64,000 nt of DNA from an uncultured Rhodopila sp. Lineage in GTDB: Bacteria > Pseudomonadota > Alphaproteobacteria > Acetobacterales > Acetobacteraceae. The stretch is from contig NZ_CAIWTY010000084.1 in assembly GCF_903915725.1 (NCBI RefSeq), positions 124,001-188,000 on the forward strand, written 5' to 3'. Position numbers and translations under genes: made by a program. The notes under the pieces are model-generated. The model did not search any database. It worked only from the letters and a program-made list of their open reading frames with translations, and was not told where the DNA came from. Positions 1 through 8,667 of the stretch are shown here, one piece after another (the stretch's first letter is position 1; every line of letters begins with the position of its first letter).

Positions 1-408
1 GAACCCGAGCGCCGCCAGCGATACGGCCTGGCGCTCCGCCTGGAGATTGAAGCTGGCCTGCGGAAACAGGGAGCCTTGCTCGGCACGGACGTTCTCCCGC
101 GCCTCGCGCAGCGTCGCCTGGGCGGCGGCGACGTCGGGGTTCGCCTTCAGCGCCTGCGTCACCAGCGAGGTGATCTGCGGCGAATGGAACAACTCCCACC
201 ACTCGCCGGGGATGTCGCGGCCATCGGCCAGGCGCTGTGCCGCGCCGCCCGCCGTCTTGGCGGAAACAGTCTGTGCGGGCGCGGCCATCTCAGTGAAGCG
301 CGTGTCGGCGGGTCCGGCAACGGGATGGAAATCCGGACCGACGGTGCAGCCGAGCAGAGAGGCCGTCAGGATCAGCGCGGTCGAAGGGCGGGTGACAACA
401 AAAGACAT
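1..408 (-). CDS. Efflux system outer-membrane lipoprotein, NodT family (partial, N-terminus only)
   Basis: The reading frame starts at an ATG at 408 and runs off the left edge, giving about 136 residues. The start has a lipoprotein-type signal, with a hydrophobic run ending LLGC followed by TVGPDF, the usual beginning of NodT/OprM-type outer-membrane efflux channels. Further in, GEWWELFHSPQITSLV and a following AALKANPDV-like stretch match the family's first helical repeat. Such proteins form the outer-membrane exit duct of tripartite RND or MFS pumps. It is divergent from a TetR regulator 64 bases away, so that regulator probably represses this pump. The rest of the pump would lie outside the window. 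Confidence 0.85.
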   Translation of the reverse strand, partial: MSFVVTRPSTALILTASLLGCTVGPDFHPVAGPADTRFTEMAAPAQTVSAKTAGGAAQRLADGRDIPGEWWELFHSPQITSLVTQALKANPDVAAAQATLREARENVRAEQGSLFPQASFNLQAERQAVSLAALGF

Positions 409-436
409 GGGCGGGATCAGAATCCTATACCGACGC

Positions 437-459
437 GTCCAGTATGTGATATGCTGGAC
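437..459. promoter_or_regulatory. Probable TetR operator between efflux gene and regulator
   Basis: An imperfect inverted repeat with arms GTCCAGTAT (437-445) and ATGCTGGAC (451-459) is centred in the 64-base divergent gap. A third half-site, GTCTAGTAT, at 466-474 overlaps the TetR start codon. The position suits autoregulation plus repression of the efflux gene. Seen directly; function inferred. Confidence 0.55.
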
Positions 460-472
460 CAATAAGTCTAGT

Positions 473-1132
473 ATGATCGTGAAAGATAATCGTGTGACGC
501 CGCCTTCCGATAGTCCCCGGCCCGGCCGCCCGAAAGACCGCGCGAAACATGCGGCAATCCTGGAGGCCGCCAGGACGCTGTTCGCCCGCCAACCCTTCGA
601 TATGGTGACGATGGAGGCGGTGGCGGCACAGGCGGCCGTCTCGAAGATGACGGTTTACAGCCACTTCCACGACAAGGAAACGCTGTTCGAGACGCTCGTC
701 AGTGCAATCTCCGACCAGATGATCGGCGTGCTGTCAGGCCCCGAACACCAGGGTGCGAGCCTGCGCGAGCGGCTGGAGGCGGTGGGTTGTGACCTGCTGG
801 GCGTGCTGTTGGGACCCGGCGTCTGCGAGATGGCGCACACCCTGCCCGGGACGCTGCGCACTAATCGCACGCTGGCGTTGCGTTTTTACAACGCCGGCCC
901 GGGGCGGGTGAGGGCTGCCTTGGCGGCGATCATTGCCGAGGCGGCGAGCCGGGGGGAGCTGTCGGTGGACGATCCCCGGCTGGCTGCCGAGGATCTGGTG
1001 AGTCTATGGGAGGGCAACCGGCCGGCGATGACGACCTTCGGTTTGACCGACCCGGCCTCGCCGGAGGAGATCCGGCAACGCGCCGTGCGGGGGACGGAGG
1101 TGTTCCTGCGGGCGTATCGGCGGGGCGGTTAA
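473..1132 (+). CDS. TetR/AcrR-family transcriptional regulator
   Basis: A 219-residue protein. After a short basic lead (RPGRPKDRAKHAAILEAA) comes the TetR helix-turn-helix, with TMEAVAAQAAVSKMTVYSHF at about residues 43-62, followed by a variable ligand-binding half with a TetR_C_7-like pattern. The ATG at 473 was chosen because an upstream in-frame ATG at 47 would run through the divergent efflux gene. It probably represses the adjacent pump gene and itself. The effector is unknown. Confidence 0.88.
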   Translation: MIVKDNRVTPPSDSPRPGRPKDRAKHAAILEAARTLFARQPFDMVTMEAVAAQAAVSKMTVYSHFHDKETLFETLVSAISDQMIGVLSGPEHQGASLRERLEAVGCDLLGVLLGPGVCEMAHTLPGTLRTNRTLALRFYNAGPGRVRAALAAIIAEAASRGELSVDDPRLAAEDLVSLWEGNRPAMTTFGLTDPASPEEIRQRAVRGTEVFLRAYRRGG

Positions 1133-1174
1133 ATCAACGGTCGATGAAGCCGACCCGCGGTTTGTGCCTCCCCT

Positions 1175-1307
1175 CGTCATGCCGCCGCAGGTCGGCCTCC
1201 ACGCCTTTGGCCGCGTATGCAGCGCAAGGCGTGGATGGTGCGCCTTCGCGCACCATGACGATTGGACGGCAGCCGGTCCGAAAGCCGCTTAACTCAACGT
1301 CTATAGG
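1175..1307. repeat. Palindromic repeat copy 1 with 3' tail
   Basis: The core at 1175-1260 begins CGTCATGCCG, carries CTCCACGCCTTTG and GCAAGGCGTGGATGG in opposite orientation, and ends CACCATGACG. The tail to 1307 (GGACGGCAGCCGGTCCGAAAG, ending CTATAGG) is nearly the same as the tail of the copy at 54957-55091. It fills the gap between the TetR gene and the convergent aldolase gene. Confidence 0.75.
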
Positions 1308-1340
1308 CCTGCCCCGTCATGACGGAAGGAACGAACACCC

Positions 1341-2120
1341 TCAGTTCGCCACCTCCCCCGCCGCCTTCCGTGTCGACAATACCGCCTCCCGGGCGGCGCG
1401 CGCCATCAGGCCGCTGTCGTTGGCGATTGTGACGAACTGGAAGCCCTTCTGGATCATCCGCGCGGCATAGGGCGCCGACCCGTTATGCAGCCCGGCGAAC
1501 TTGCCGTGCTTCTTACAGGACGCCAGCAGCTTGTCGTAGATCTCCAGGATCACCGGCTCCTCGCGGTCCAGGATCGGGATCATGCCCAGCGAAAGGCCCA
1601 TGTCCGACGGTCCGATATAGATGCCGCTGATGCCGGGGACACTCAGGATTTCGTCGATGTTGTCGATGCCGGCCTGCGTCTCGATCATCGCGATGACCAG
1701 CACTTCGTTATTCGCCGTCGCCTGGTAGCTGCTCGCCTCCCCGTACATCGCCGCCCGGATCGGCCCGTTGCTGCGCTTGCCCTGTGGCGGATACAGGCTG
1801 GCGTCGGCCAGGGCCTTCGCCTCGGCCGCGTTGTTCACCATCGGGCAGATGATGCCCATCGCCCCGCCATCGAGGCATTTGCCGATAATCCCGGGTTCGT
1901 TCCACGGCACCCGCACCAGGGGCGTTATCGGGTGCGCCTGCATCGCCTGGAAGCACTGCACCATGGACTGGTAGTCCTGCACGCCGTGCTGGAGGTCGAC
2001 GGTCACGCTGTCCCAACCGCATTGCGCCATCACCTCGGCGGAGAAGCCGGAGGGGATCGCCAGCCAGCCATTGACGGCGGCCTTGCCCGCGCCGATGCGC
2101 GCCCTGAGTTTGTTGGACAT
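1341..2120 (-). CDS. HpcH/HpaI-family class II aldolase
   Basis: A 259-residue protein beginning MSNKLRARIGAGK. Family landmarks are present in order: DLQHGVQDY near residue 50, GAMGIICPMVNNAAEA near 95, and the metal/substrate region IYIGPSDMGLSLG in the second half. These enzymes cleave 2-keto-4-hydroxy acids (for example 4-hydroxy-2-oxoheptanedioate) to pyruvate or a 2-oxo acid plus an aldehyde, using a divalent metal. The ATG at 2120 is preceded by GGAGGG; an upstream in-frame ATG at 2264 would add a low-complexity tail not usual for the family. Its exact substrate cannot be told from the window. Confidence 0.85.
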   Translation of the reverse strand: MSNKLRARIGAGKAAVNGWLAIPSGFSAEVMAQCGWDSVTVDLQHGVQDYQSMVQCFQAMQAHPITPLVRVPWNEPGIIGKCLDGGAMGIICPMVNNAAEAKALADASLYPPQGKRSNGPIRAAMYGEASSYQATANNEVLVIAMIETQAGIDNIDEILSVPGISGIYIGPSDMGLSLGMIPILDREEPVILEIYDKLLASCKKHGKFAGLHNGSAPYAARMIQKGFQFVTIANDSGLMARAAREAVLSTRKAAGEVAN

Positions 2121-2473
2121 TTCGGGGGTTCCCTCCGGCACTGGTGAAGCTGGCACGCTATGCGCGGGGCTGTGGAGCGTCAACGCGAGCGCAGGCGATC
2201 CAACTTCATCGGATACCGCGTTTGGACTTGGCGCTGGCTGAAAGCATGCGACCGTCCTCGACAAGGATCAGTAGAGAGCACATATCGGGTCAGTCCCGGG
2301 CGTAGACGGTTCGGCCGATGAGCATGGCCGTTTGCCTCGCCGGGTGCATGGCTTCACTTCTTGCGCAACGGAGGGTCATGACGAAGGAGCGCTTGATATG
2401 TCATGCAATCGACCGTTTCCTGTCGTTCTATGAAGGCCCTATAGTTAGACCCATAGCAGCGGACGGTGGCCCG

Positions 2474-3049
2474 GTGTCTCTCGATGAACTCGCGCACTTC
2501 CTGAATTCTTCCAGCGCGCCCCCGGGGTGCATGGATCTGTCGGAACTCGACGGGTTCCTGGCCGGCCTGGTGGCGGGGCCGGAAGTCGTGCCCCGTGAAG
2601 AATGGCTGGCCGAGGTCTGGGACAACGAAGACCCCGACTACACCGATGCCGAAGAGCAGGCGGCGGTGGAGGGCGCGATCCTGGAGCGCTACGCGGCGAT
2701 CGAGACGGGGCTGGATTCGACGCAGCTCCATTACACGGCGATCCTCTGGCAGGACGAAGCCGGCACCACGATCGCCGAGGATTGGGCCGCCGGGTTCATG
2801 CAGGCGGTCAGCCTGCGGTCCGACGCATGGCAGCCGGCTCTGGCGGATGAGGATGCGTCGGTGCTGCTGATCCCGATCGCCAGCCTGGCCGGCATGACGC
2901 TGTCGGAATCGGACCGCGGCGACTCATTGCCGGATGAGGCGTTGGAGTCCCTGATGCAGGACTCCGAGCAGGTGCTGCCGGTCTGCGTGCTCGGGCTGCG
3001 CCGGTTCTGGCGGCAGAATACGCCCGGGGCCGGGATGGTCCGGCATTAG
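2474..3049 (+). CDS. UPF0149 (YgfB/YecA-type) family protein
   Basis: The conserved part starts VSLDELAHFLNSSSAPPGCM, followed by DLSELDGFLAGLVAGPEVV, the hallmark of the UPF0149/YecA family, and a mostly helical acidic C-terminal half. I place the start at the GTG at 2474 (191 residues), because the residues before it are not family-like; an in-frame ATG at 2318 would give 243 residues. The SecA-like CxCGS metal-binding tail of some YecA proteins is absent. Function is unknown for most members. Confidence 0.72.
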   Translation: MSLDELAHFLNSSSAPPGCMDLSELDGFLAGLVAGPEVVPREEWLAEVWDNEDPDYTDAEEQAAVEGAILERYAAIETGLDSTQLHYTAILWQDEAGTTIAEDWAAGFMQAVSLRSDAWQPALADEDASVLLIPIASLAGMTLSESDRGDSLPDEALESLMQDSEQVLPVCVLGLRRFWRQNTPGAGMVRH

Positions 3050-3159
3050 GTTTCAGACCGTCACCGCCCAGCGTCTTCGGGCCTCCTAACCAAGACGTTC
3101 AGTTGTGATCGTGATACCGGCGGCGGGAACCCCCGGTATGCCGCCACCGTTCGGCCGCC

Positions 3160-5163
3160 ATGGCAAAATCCAGGACCGTGTGGCGTTTGGCCTTTATCGG
3201 CGTCCCGATCGCTCTGCTCGTTGTCCTGGCGGCGATCTGGGACTGGGACTGGTTCCTCCCGATTGTGCAATCCAAAGCCTCGGCCGCGCTCGGAAGGCAG
3301 GTGACCATCGGCCATCTCCATGTCCGGCTGCGCCGTCATATCGAGGTCGTCGCGGACGATGTTGTGGTGGGAAACCCGCCGGGCTGGCCCGGGGGCAACC
3401 CGCCTTTCGTCTCCATAGGCAGTCTGACAATCCAGGCCGAGCTACTGCCGTATCTCGAAGGCCGCGGCCTGATCCTGCCGCTGATCGGGATCGACAAGCC
3501 GCGGGTCTACGCCGCCGAAACCCGTGACGGCGCGGCCAATTTCCGGCTCTCCACCGGCGGCGGCGGTGGCGGTCCGGCGCTGAAAATCGGCGACTTGCGG
3601 ATCGACGATGGCGACGCCCGGGTGGTGATGCCGAGGCTGAAAACCGATTTCGATGCCCGGGTCGCCACGCAAGGCCAGGGACAGGACGCCAAAATCGTCG
3701 CCGATGCCAAGGGCACGTATGCGGCGCAGCCGATCACCGCGCGGCTGATCGGCGGGGCGCTGCTGTCGTTGCGGGATCATGATAATCCGTGGCCGATCGA
3801 TCTGGATTTGGCAAACGGGCCGACGAAGGTGGCCCTGAACGGCACGCTGGAAGATCCGCTGGCGTTCAAGGGCGCCAACGTCCGCCTGCGATTCAGCGGC
3901 CCGGACATGGGCCTGCTGGAACCGCTGGTGGGATTCCCGATCCCGAAGACTCCCGCCTACCAGATCGCCGGCAAGCTCAATCTGGAGGGGCTGCAGAACA
4001 TCCGGTTCGACGACTTGCAGGGCCGCCTCGGCAACTCGGATATCGCCGGCTCGATCCTGGAGCGGCCGAGCGGGACGGAGGTGAACGGCAAGGACCGGCC
4101 GGAGGTCACAATGAACCTGCGATCAAACCGCATCGACCTGACCGACCTGAACGGCTTCATCGGCGGCGCGCCGGGCCGCGCGACCACCGCGAACGCCACG
4201 CCGCAAGAACGCGAAACGGCCGCGAAGGCGCGCGCCAGCGACAAGCTGCTGCCGGATACGCCGATAAGCGTGCCGCGTCTGAGTTGGGCCGATATTCACC
4301 TGAAATATCGCGGCGCGCATATCGAGGGCCGCGACATGCCGCTGGATGACCTGACCGTCGCGCTGGATGTCGTCAATGGGCGTATCTCCGTCCATCCGGT
4401 CAGTTTCGGTGTCGGCAAGGGGCGGTTGCTGAGCAACATCGATCTGGCTCCGACCTCGGGAAAGACCCTGCACGCCCGCGCCGATGTGCGGATGCAGAAC
4501 CTGGACGTGTCGCGGATGATGCAGGCGACTCATACCTTCCAGGGTGCCGGATCGATCAGCGGCGTCGGCGCGATCGATTCGACGGGCGATTCCCTGGCCA
4601 CGCTCGTCGGCGACGGCAATGGCGAGATCAAGATGGCGATGGCCGGCGGCAACCTGTCGTCGGTGCTGATCGACCTGACCGGGCTGGAGTTCGGCAAGGC
4701 GCTGCTGTCCGCGCTGGGCTTTCCTGAGAAGACGCCGGTTCAGTGCTTTGTCGGCGACCTTGGCCTGAAGCGCGGGCTGCTGGATTTCAATGTGATGACG
4801 CTGGATACCGGGGAAGCGATCGTGAACGTCAACGGCGACGTGAATCTGAGCAAGGAGACGATCGACCTGGCGCTGAAAACCAACTCCAAGCATTTCAGTA
4901 TCGGCTCGCTGCCGACGAACATCGACATCGGTGGCACTTTCAAGGACCCGTCGATCCGCCCCGGCGCGGAGGTCGCGGCCAGGGTCGGCGCCGCAGCCGG
5001 TCTGGCCGCGTTGTTCGCCCCGCTGGCAATCCTGCCGACGATCCAGTTCGGCACGTCAGACGCCGACGATGCCCGCTGCGGCGAGTTGTTGCAGCAGGCG
5101 CGGGCAAGTGCGGGCGGCAAGGCTTTGCCCACCGAGCGCCCCGCTGCGTCGGCCCAGCGATAG
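3160..5163 (+). CDS. AsmA-family protein
   Basis: A 667-residue protein with one N-terminal membrane segment (about residues 9-31, RLAFIGVPIALLVVLAAIW) followed by a long beta-rich periplasmic region. LGRQVTIGHLHV just after the anchor is the typical AsmA N-terminal signature, and the C-terminal part (IDLTGLEFGKALLSALGF and NVNGDVNLSKETIDLALK) matches the AsmA C-terminal domain. AsmA-like proteins belong to the TamB/YicH repeating beta-groove superfamily, linked to outer-membrane lipid transport. It stands alone upstream of a NIPSNAP gene. Confidence 0.85.
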   Translation: MAKSRTVWRLAFIGVPIALLVVLAAIWDWDWFLPIVQSKASAALGRQVTIGHLHVRLRRHIEVVADDVVVGNPPGWPGGNPPFVSIGSLTIQAELLPYLEGRGLILPLIGIDKPRVYAAETRDGAANFRLSTGGGGGGPALKIGDLRIDDGDARVVMPRLKTDFDARVATQGQGQDAKIVADAKGTYAAQPITARLIGGALLSLRDHDNPWPIDLDLANGPTKVALNGTLEDPLAFKGANVRLRFSGPDMGLLEPLVGFPIPKTPAYQIAGKLNLEGLQNIRFDDLQGRLGNSDIAGSILERPSGTEVNGKDRPEVTMNLRSNRIDLTDLNGFIGGAPGRATTANATPQERETAAKARASDKLLPDTPISVPRLSWADIHLKYRGAHIEGRDMPLDDLTVALDVVNGRISVHPVSFGVGKGRLLSNIDLAPTSGKTLHARADVRMQNLDVSRMMQATHTFQGAGSISGVGAIDSTGDSLATLVGDGNGEIKMAMAGGNLSSVLIDLTGLEFGKALLSALGFPEKTPVQCFVGDLGLKRGLLDFNVMTLDTGEAIVNVNGDVNLSKETIDLALKTNSKHFSIGSLPTNIDIGGTFKDPSIRPGAEVAARVGAAAGLAALFAPLAILPTIQFGTSDADDARCGELLQQARASAGGKALPTERPAASAQR

Positions 5164-5218
5164 TTGCACAGCGGCGGGCGGCGTGGCTTGCTTAAGGCGG
5201 ACCGTCAGGAGCAAACCG

Positions 5219-5542
5219 ATGGCATTTTATGAACTGCGCCAATACAAGGTGCTGCCGGGCAAGCTGGATGCCTGGGTGAAGGTCATGGAAGACGAGATCA
5301 TTCCGTTCCAGGTTTCTAAGGGCATGGTGATCACCGGCAGCTTCCACGGCGAATCCGATCCGTCGGTTTATGTGTGGCTGCGGCGGTTCGAGAGCGAGGA
5401 ACAGCGGGTGGCGCTGTATAAGGCGGTTTACGAGTCCGATTTCTGGAAGACCGAGATGGCGCCGCGGATACCTGAGTATCTCGATCGCTCCGCCATCGTG
5501 GTGACCCGGATCGTGCCGACACCGAAGTCAACGGTTCAATAG
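5219..5542 (+). CDS. NIPSNAP-family protein
   Basis: A 107-residue protein starting MAFYELRQYKVLPGKLDAW, the standard opening of the NIPSNAP ferredoxin-like alpha/beta-barrel fold, with WLRRFESEEQR in the middle. The ATG at 5219 has AGGAG seven bases upstream. Members are dimeric small proteins of unclear role, often near catabolic genes. Confidence 0.85.
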   Translation: MAFYELRQYKVLPGKLDAWVKVMEDEIIPFQVSKGMVITGSFHGESDPSVYVWLRRFESEEQRVALYKAVYESDFWKTEMAPRIPEYLDRSAIVVTRIVPTPKSTVQ

Positions 5543-5690
5543 ATACTGCCCCGGCGGTGCCGTCACGTTTCTCGCTATCGCAACGGTGAACCGGGCGTGT
5601 TCTCGCCCCGGTGTCATCGCTGAACGCCCTGCCATAACCTCGCGCATCCCCTGGCCATTCTCGGATGGCAGGATCAGCGAAGGAGCGCAG

Positions 5691-7091
5691 ATGGCCCGGG
5701 CATCCCGCCGACTGCTGATCGCGCCGGCGGCACTTGCCGGGCTCGGTCTCGCTGCGTTTCTTTCAGCGCCGCTGCTGGCCGAGCGGCTGTATCTGGCGCC
5801 CGACAGCACCGGCGCGATGTTCCTTCACCATACGTTCGGCATCTGGATGTGGCTGGCATTGGCGTGGTTGGCCGCACGCGTCTGCGATCTGCTGCTGCAT
5901 CGCGTCGCAATCCTGTCGCGCGGTGGAATCCCCTACCCGGCCCTGCTGACGGACCTCGTTCGCGCCGCCCTGTTCGCGGCGGCCGGCATGACTATCCTGA
6001 TGCTTGTCTTCGACAAGTCCGCCACCGGCCTGATCACCGTCTCCTCGGTTATGATCGCGGTGATCGGCTTTGCCCTGCGCAACGTGATCAGCGACATTTT
6101 CTCCGGCATCGCGCTGGGGATCGATCACCCCTACGCCATCGGCGACTGGATCGAGACGGTGCAGGGCGCCGCCGGCAAGGTCTCGGAAATCACCTGGCGC
6201 ACCACGCGGCTGGTGGACAGGAACGGGTTCGCGATCATCGTGCCGAACGGCCTGGTCGCCGCGCAGCGGCTGGTCAATTACGGCGCGGACGCGACCGATT
6301 ACCGCACCGCGTTGCGCATCCCCCTGGATGCGGCGCTGCCTGCGGCCAGGGCGAAGCGGATTCTGCTGTCCGGCGCGCTGGATGCCGGACGCCGCTTCCC
6401 CGGGCTGTTGCCGGACGTCCTGCTGTCGGACTGCACTGACGGCGTGGCGACCTACCTCGTCCGCTTTCGCGTGCCGGATTTCGGGGGCGAGGCCGTCTGT
6501 CGCGATAGCGTCGCCTCCCGCGTCCTCAACGCGCTGAATTGCGCCGGGCAGACCATCCAGCGCAGCGGTCCCGGCACACTCTCCGCACCGCCATGGCCGT
6601 CACCGCGCGAGGCGTTGCTGAGCAACGTCGATCTGTTTCGTGTTTTCGATCCGCAGGAACGGACCGAGCTTGCCGGCAAGATACGGGCGCGAGAACTCGA
6701 ACCCGGCGAGACGGTGGTGCGCCAGGGGGATGCCGGCGACTGCCTCTATGTCCTGGCCGAGGGCATCCTGGACGTCGCCACCGATCGGCCGGGGATGCCG
6801 CCGATACGGGATCGCATCGCCCCCGGCGAGGTGTTCGGAGAGATGTCACTGCTGACCGGGCAGCAGCGCAGCGCGACCGTGACTGCTGCACTGATCTCTT
6901 TGGTCTATGAAATCCATCGCGCCGATCTGGACCCGATCCTGCGGCGCCGGCCGGTGATCGCCGAGGGCCTCGCCGCCGTCATGGCGGAGCATCAGGCGCG
7001 GAACGAGCGGCTGAGCCGCGTGCCGGAGGAGGTTGCCCTGCCGACGCGGGCCGATCTGGCGGCGCGGCTGCGGTTGCTGTTCCGGTTGTGA
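5691..7091 (+). CDS. MscS mechanosensitive channel fused to a cyclic-nucleotide-binding domain
   Basis: A 466-residue protein. The N-terminal third has about three membrane segments; the last is the MscS pore helix, with VIGFALRNVISDIFSGIALG followed by IDHPYAIGDWIE and the beta domain that seals the pore. A Crp-type cNMP-binding domain follows at about residues 310-440, including GETVVRQGDAGDCLYVLAEG and the phosphate-binding cassette FGEMSLLTGQQRSATV at about 382-397. Proteins of this design (MscK/bCNG-like) couple ligand binding or membrane tension to ion flow. The ATG at 5691 has AAGGAG six bases upstream. Confidence 0.88.
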   Translation: MARASRRLLIAPAALAGLGLAAFLSAPLLAERLYLAPDSTGAMFLHHTFGIWMWLALAWLAARVCDLLLHRVAILSRGGIPYPALLTDLVRAALFAAAGMTILMLVFDKSATGLITVSSVMIAVIGFALRNVISDIFSGIALGIDHPYAIGDWIETVQGAAGKVSEITWRTTRLVDRNGFAIIVPNGLVAAQRLVNYGADATDYRTALRIPLDAALPAARAKRILLSGALDAGRRFPGLLPDVLLSDCTDGVATYLVRFRVPDFGGEAVCRDSVASRVLNALNCAGQTIQRSGPGTLSAPPWPSPREALLSNVDLFRVFDPQERTELAGKIRARELEPGETVVRQGDAGDCLYVLAEGILDVATDRPGMPPIRDRIAPGEVFGEMSLLTGQQRSATVTAALISLVYEIHRADLDPILRRRPVIAEGLAAVMAEHQARNERLSRVPEEVALPTRADLAARLRLLFRL

Positions 7092-7466
7092 CGGGGTCGA
7101 TACATGACCACGAAAGGCGGCGCGAGCAGCCGGCGGGCCTAACACTCATGGATCGCCGCAGCCGGCGTAAACGACTCGGTCACATCACCTGGTTGAGTGA
7201 CGACCGCAATGGCGCACAGGATCTAATGTGAAATCCCGGACCTCGACCTCCAGCCCGGATGCACCACAAACGTATGGGCTGACAACGGTATGTCCGGAGG
7301 ATTTCTCGCCGCTTTCCGGAACAACGGGAATCGCTTGCGACCGCATGCCCATCGATCGCATACCGCTTCCGGACACTTGAAGAACAAATAGAGGCTCTTA
7401 GTTCGCCAGCGTTTTCAGGTAGATCAGACGTTGCCCCAGTTCAGCGATGTACCCACATCGCTCCCC
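7092..7466. other. 375-base non-coding stretch
   Basis: No credible gene, RNA or repeat was recognised here. Short frames on both strands lack family features and ribosome sites. It presumably holds the old promoter of the downstream broken gene. Confidence 0.5.
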
Positions 7467-8654
7467 ATGAAGAATTTCCGCCCGATCCTCCTGGCCGCCG
7501 TCGCAACATTCGCAACCTGCTCGATCGCCCGGGCGCAGCAACCGGATATCCAGACCAGTCAGGTTTTGAAGGACCAGTGGTTCACCGGTCCGCTCGTGGC
7601 GCCCTCTCCGGCCCTTCCCCAAGGCCGGGCTGTTCGTGATCGAACCCTATGCGGGTGTGACGTTCAATACCGGCAAGTATCTGGACAATGGCGGTCACCA
7701 GAGCGGCAGCAACCAGGCGCGCACGGCCTCCGTTTTTCCATTATTCGAGCATGCCATCACCGACCGGCTTAGCATTCAGACAGTGCCTCAGGTCAACTAT
7801 GCCTGGAACGGCAACACCACGACTCGCGGCCTGATCGGCAGCGATCTGCCGATCGAGCTGAAGTATCGTGTGGTTGATCAGGTGGCGAATACCCGGCGAT
7901 ATCGTTCAGCCTTGGCGTGAGTTTCCCGACCGGCGCTTACGATAAGTTCGGTTCTCCGCTGGAGGGTCAAGGCAGCGGCGTCTGGTACGCGCGCCAGGGC
8001 ACGGTGCTGCAATGGCTCGTCAGCGCGTCCGGTCATCCCCTGCGCATCCGCCTATGGGGGCTCGTTGCAGGAGCCGCTCAACAAACCGGCGGTCAACGAC
8101 CTCAGCGTGTATGACACACTGCCCGGGTTTCACGGCACCGCGAACCCCGGACTGCAGGCGAGTTTCGGGATTTCGTCGGAATTCGCGCTGACGCAGCGAT
8201 GGGTTCTCGCCGCCGACGTGCTCAGTTCCTACACCGGTGGCACCAACGTCACCGGCTTTGGCGGCACCGGTTTTCTCAACACGAACGAAGCGAGTAGCAA
8301 CGCCCGGGCGGTCGCGCCGGCAATCGAGTATAATACCAACCGGCTTTGAGAGCGACTCTCCGGCGAGTGCCGCCCCGTCATGCCGACGGAGGTCGGCATC
8401 CACGCCTTTCGCTCGTTCAGGCAAAGGCGTGGATGGCGGGCCTGCGCCCGCCATGACGAATAAGCCGCCCGTGCCCATGGGTCATCCTCCACGGCGGTTG
8501 GTATAACTGGTCGCCAAGATACGGAGCGATCACCGGGGTGTTATTCAGCTTCGCCGGGCACAACACCAGCAGCTATATCGAACCGCAGATCGCGGTGAAC
8601 ATTGCCGTCTGGCTGATCGTCCGCGTCGCGTTCAAGGTTGGCGCGTTGGGTTGA
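7467..8654 (+). pseudogene. Broken outer-membrane transporter-like protein (phenol MetA-degradation/DUF family type)
   Basis: Fragments of one protein are spread over several frames. A signal-peptide start, MKNFRPILLAAVATFA, ends in ARAQ; then come IEPYAGVTFNTGKYLDN, SFPTGAYDKFGSPL, EPLNKPAVNDLSVYDTLPG and a closing FSFAGHNTSSYIEPQIAVN. The frame changes at about 7618 (extra C in CCCC), twice around 7891-7912, and at about 8056 (extra G). A 170-base element then separates EYN (8333) from WSPRYGA (8507). Secreted beta-rich proteins of this type resemble the putative outer-membrane channels of PF13557. With four indels plus an insertion it cannot make a full product. Confidence 0.75.
8334..8503. 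mobile_element. 170-bp MITE-like element with 9-bp TIRs and TAA target duplication, carrying palindromic repeat copy 2
   Basis: Perfect terminal inverted repeats TACCAACCG (8334-8342) and CGGTTGGTA (8495-8503) are flanked by direct TAA repeats at 8331-8333 and 8504-8506. Removing the element plus one TAA restores the frame across the join (EYN-WSPRYGA), which fixes the boundaries. The palindromic repeat core lies at 8376-8458. There is no transposase gene, so it would be non-autonomous. Three-base TNA target duplications are known for IS1031-type (IS5 group) elements of acetic acid bacteria; a link to that family is inference. Confidence 0.75.
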
Positions 8655-8667
8655 CCGGCGTTCACCG

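Noticed and set aside
1341-3049. Several long frames antisense to real genes here and elsewhere (for example opposite typA, hupL and xoxF)
   Set aside because: They mirror the codon bias of high-GC genes, are rich in Arg/His/Pro, and show no motifs or ribosome sites.
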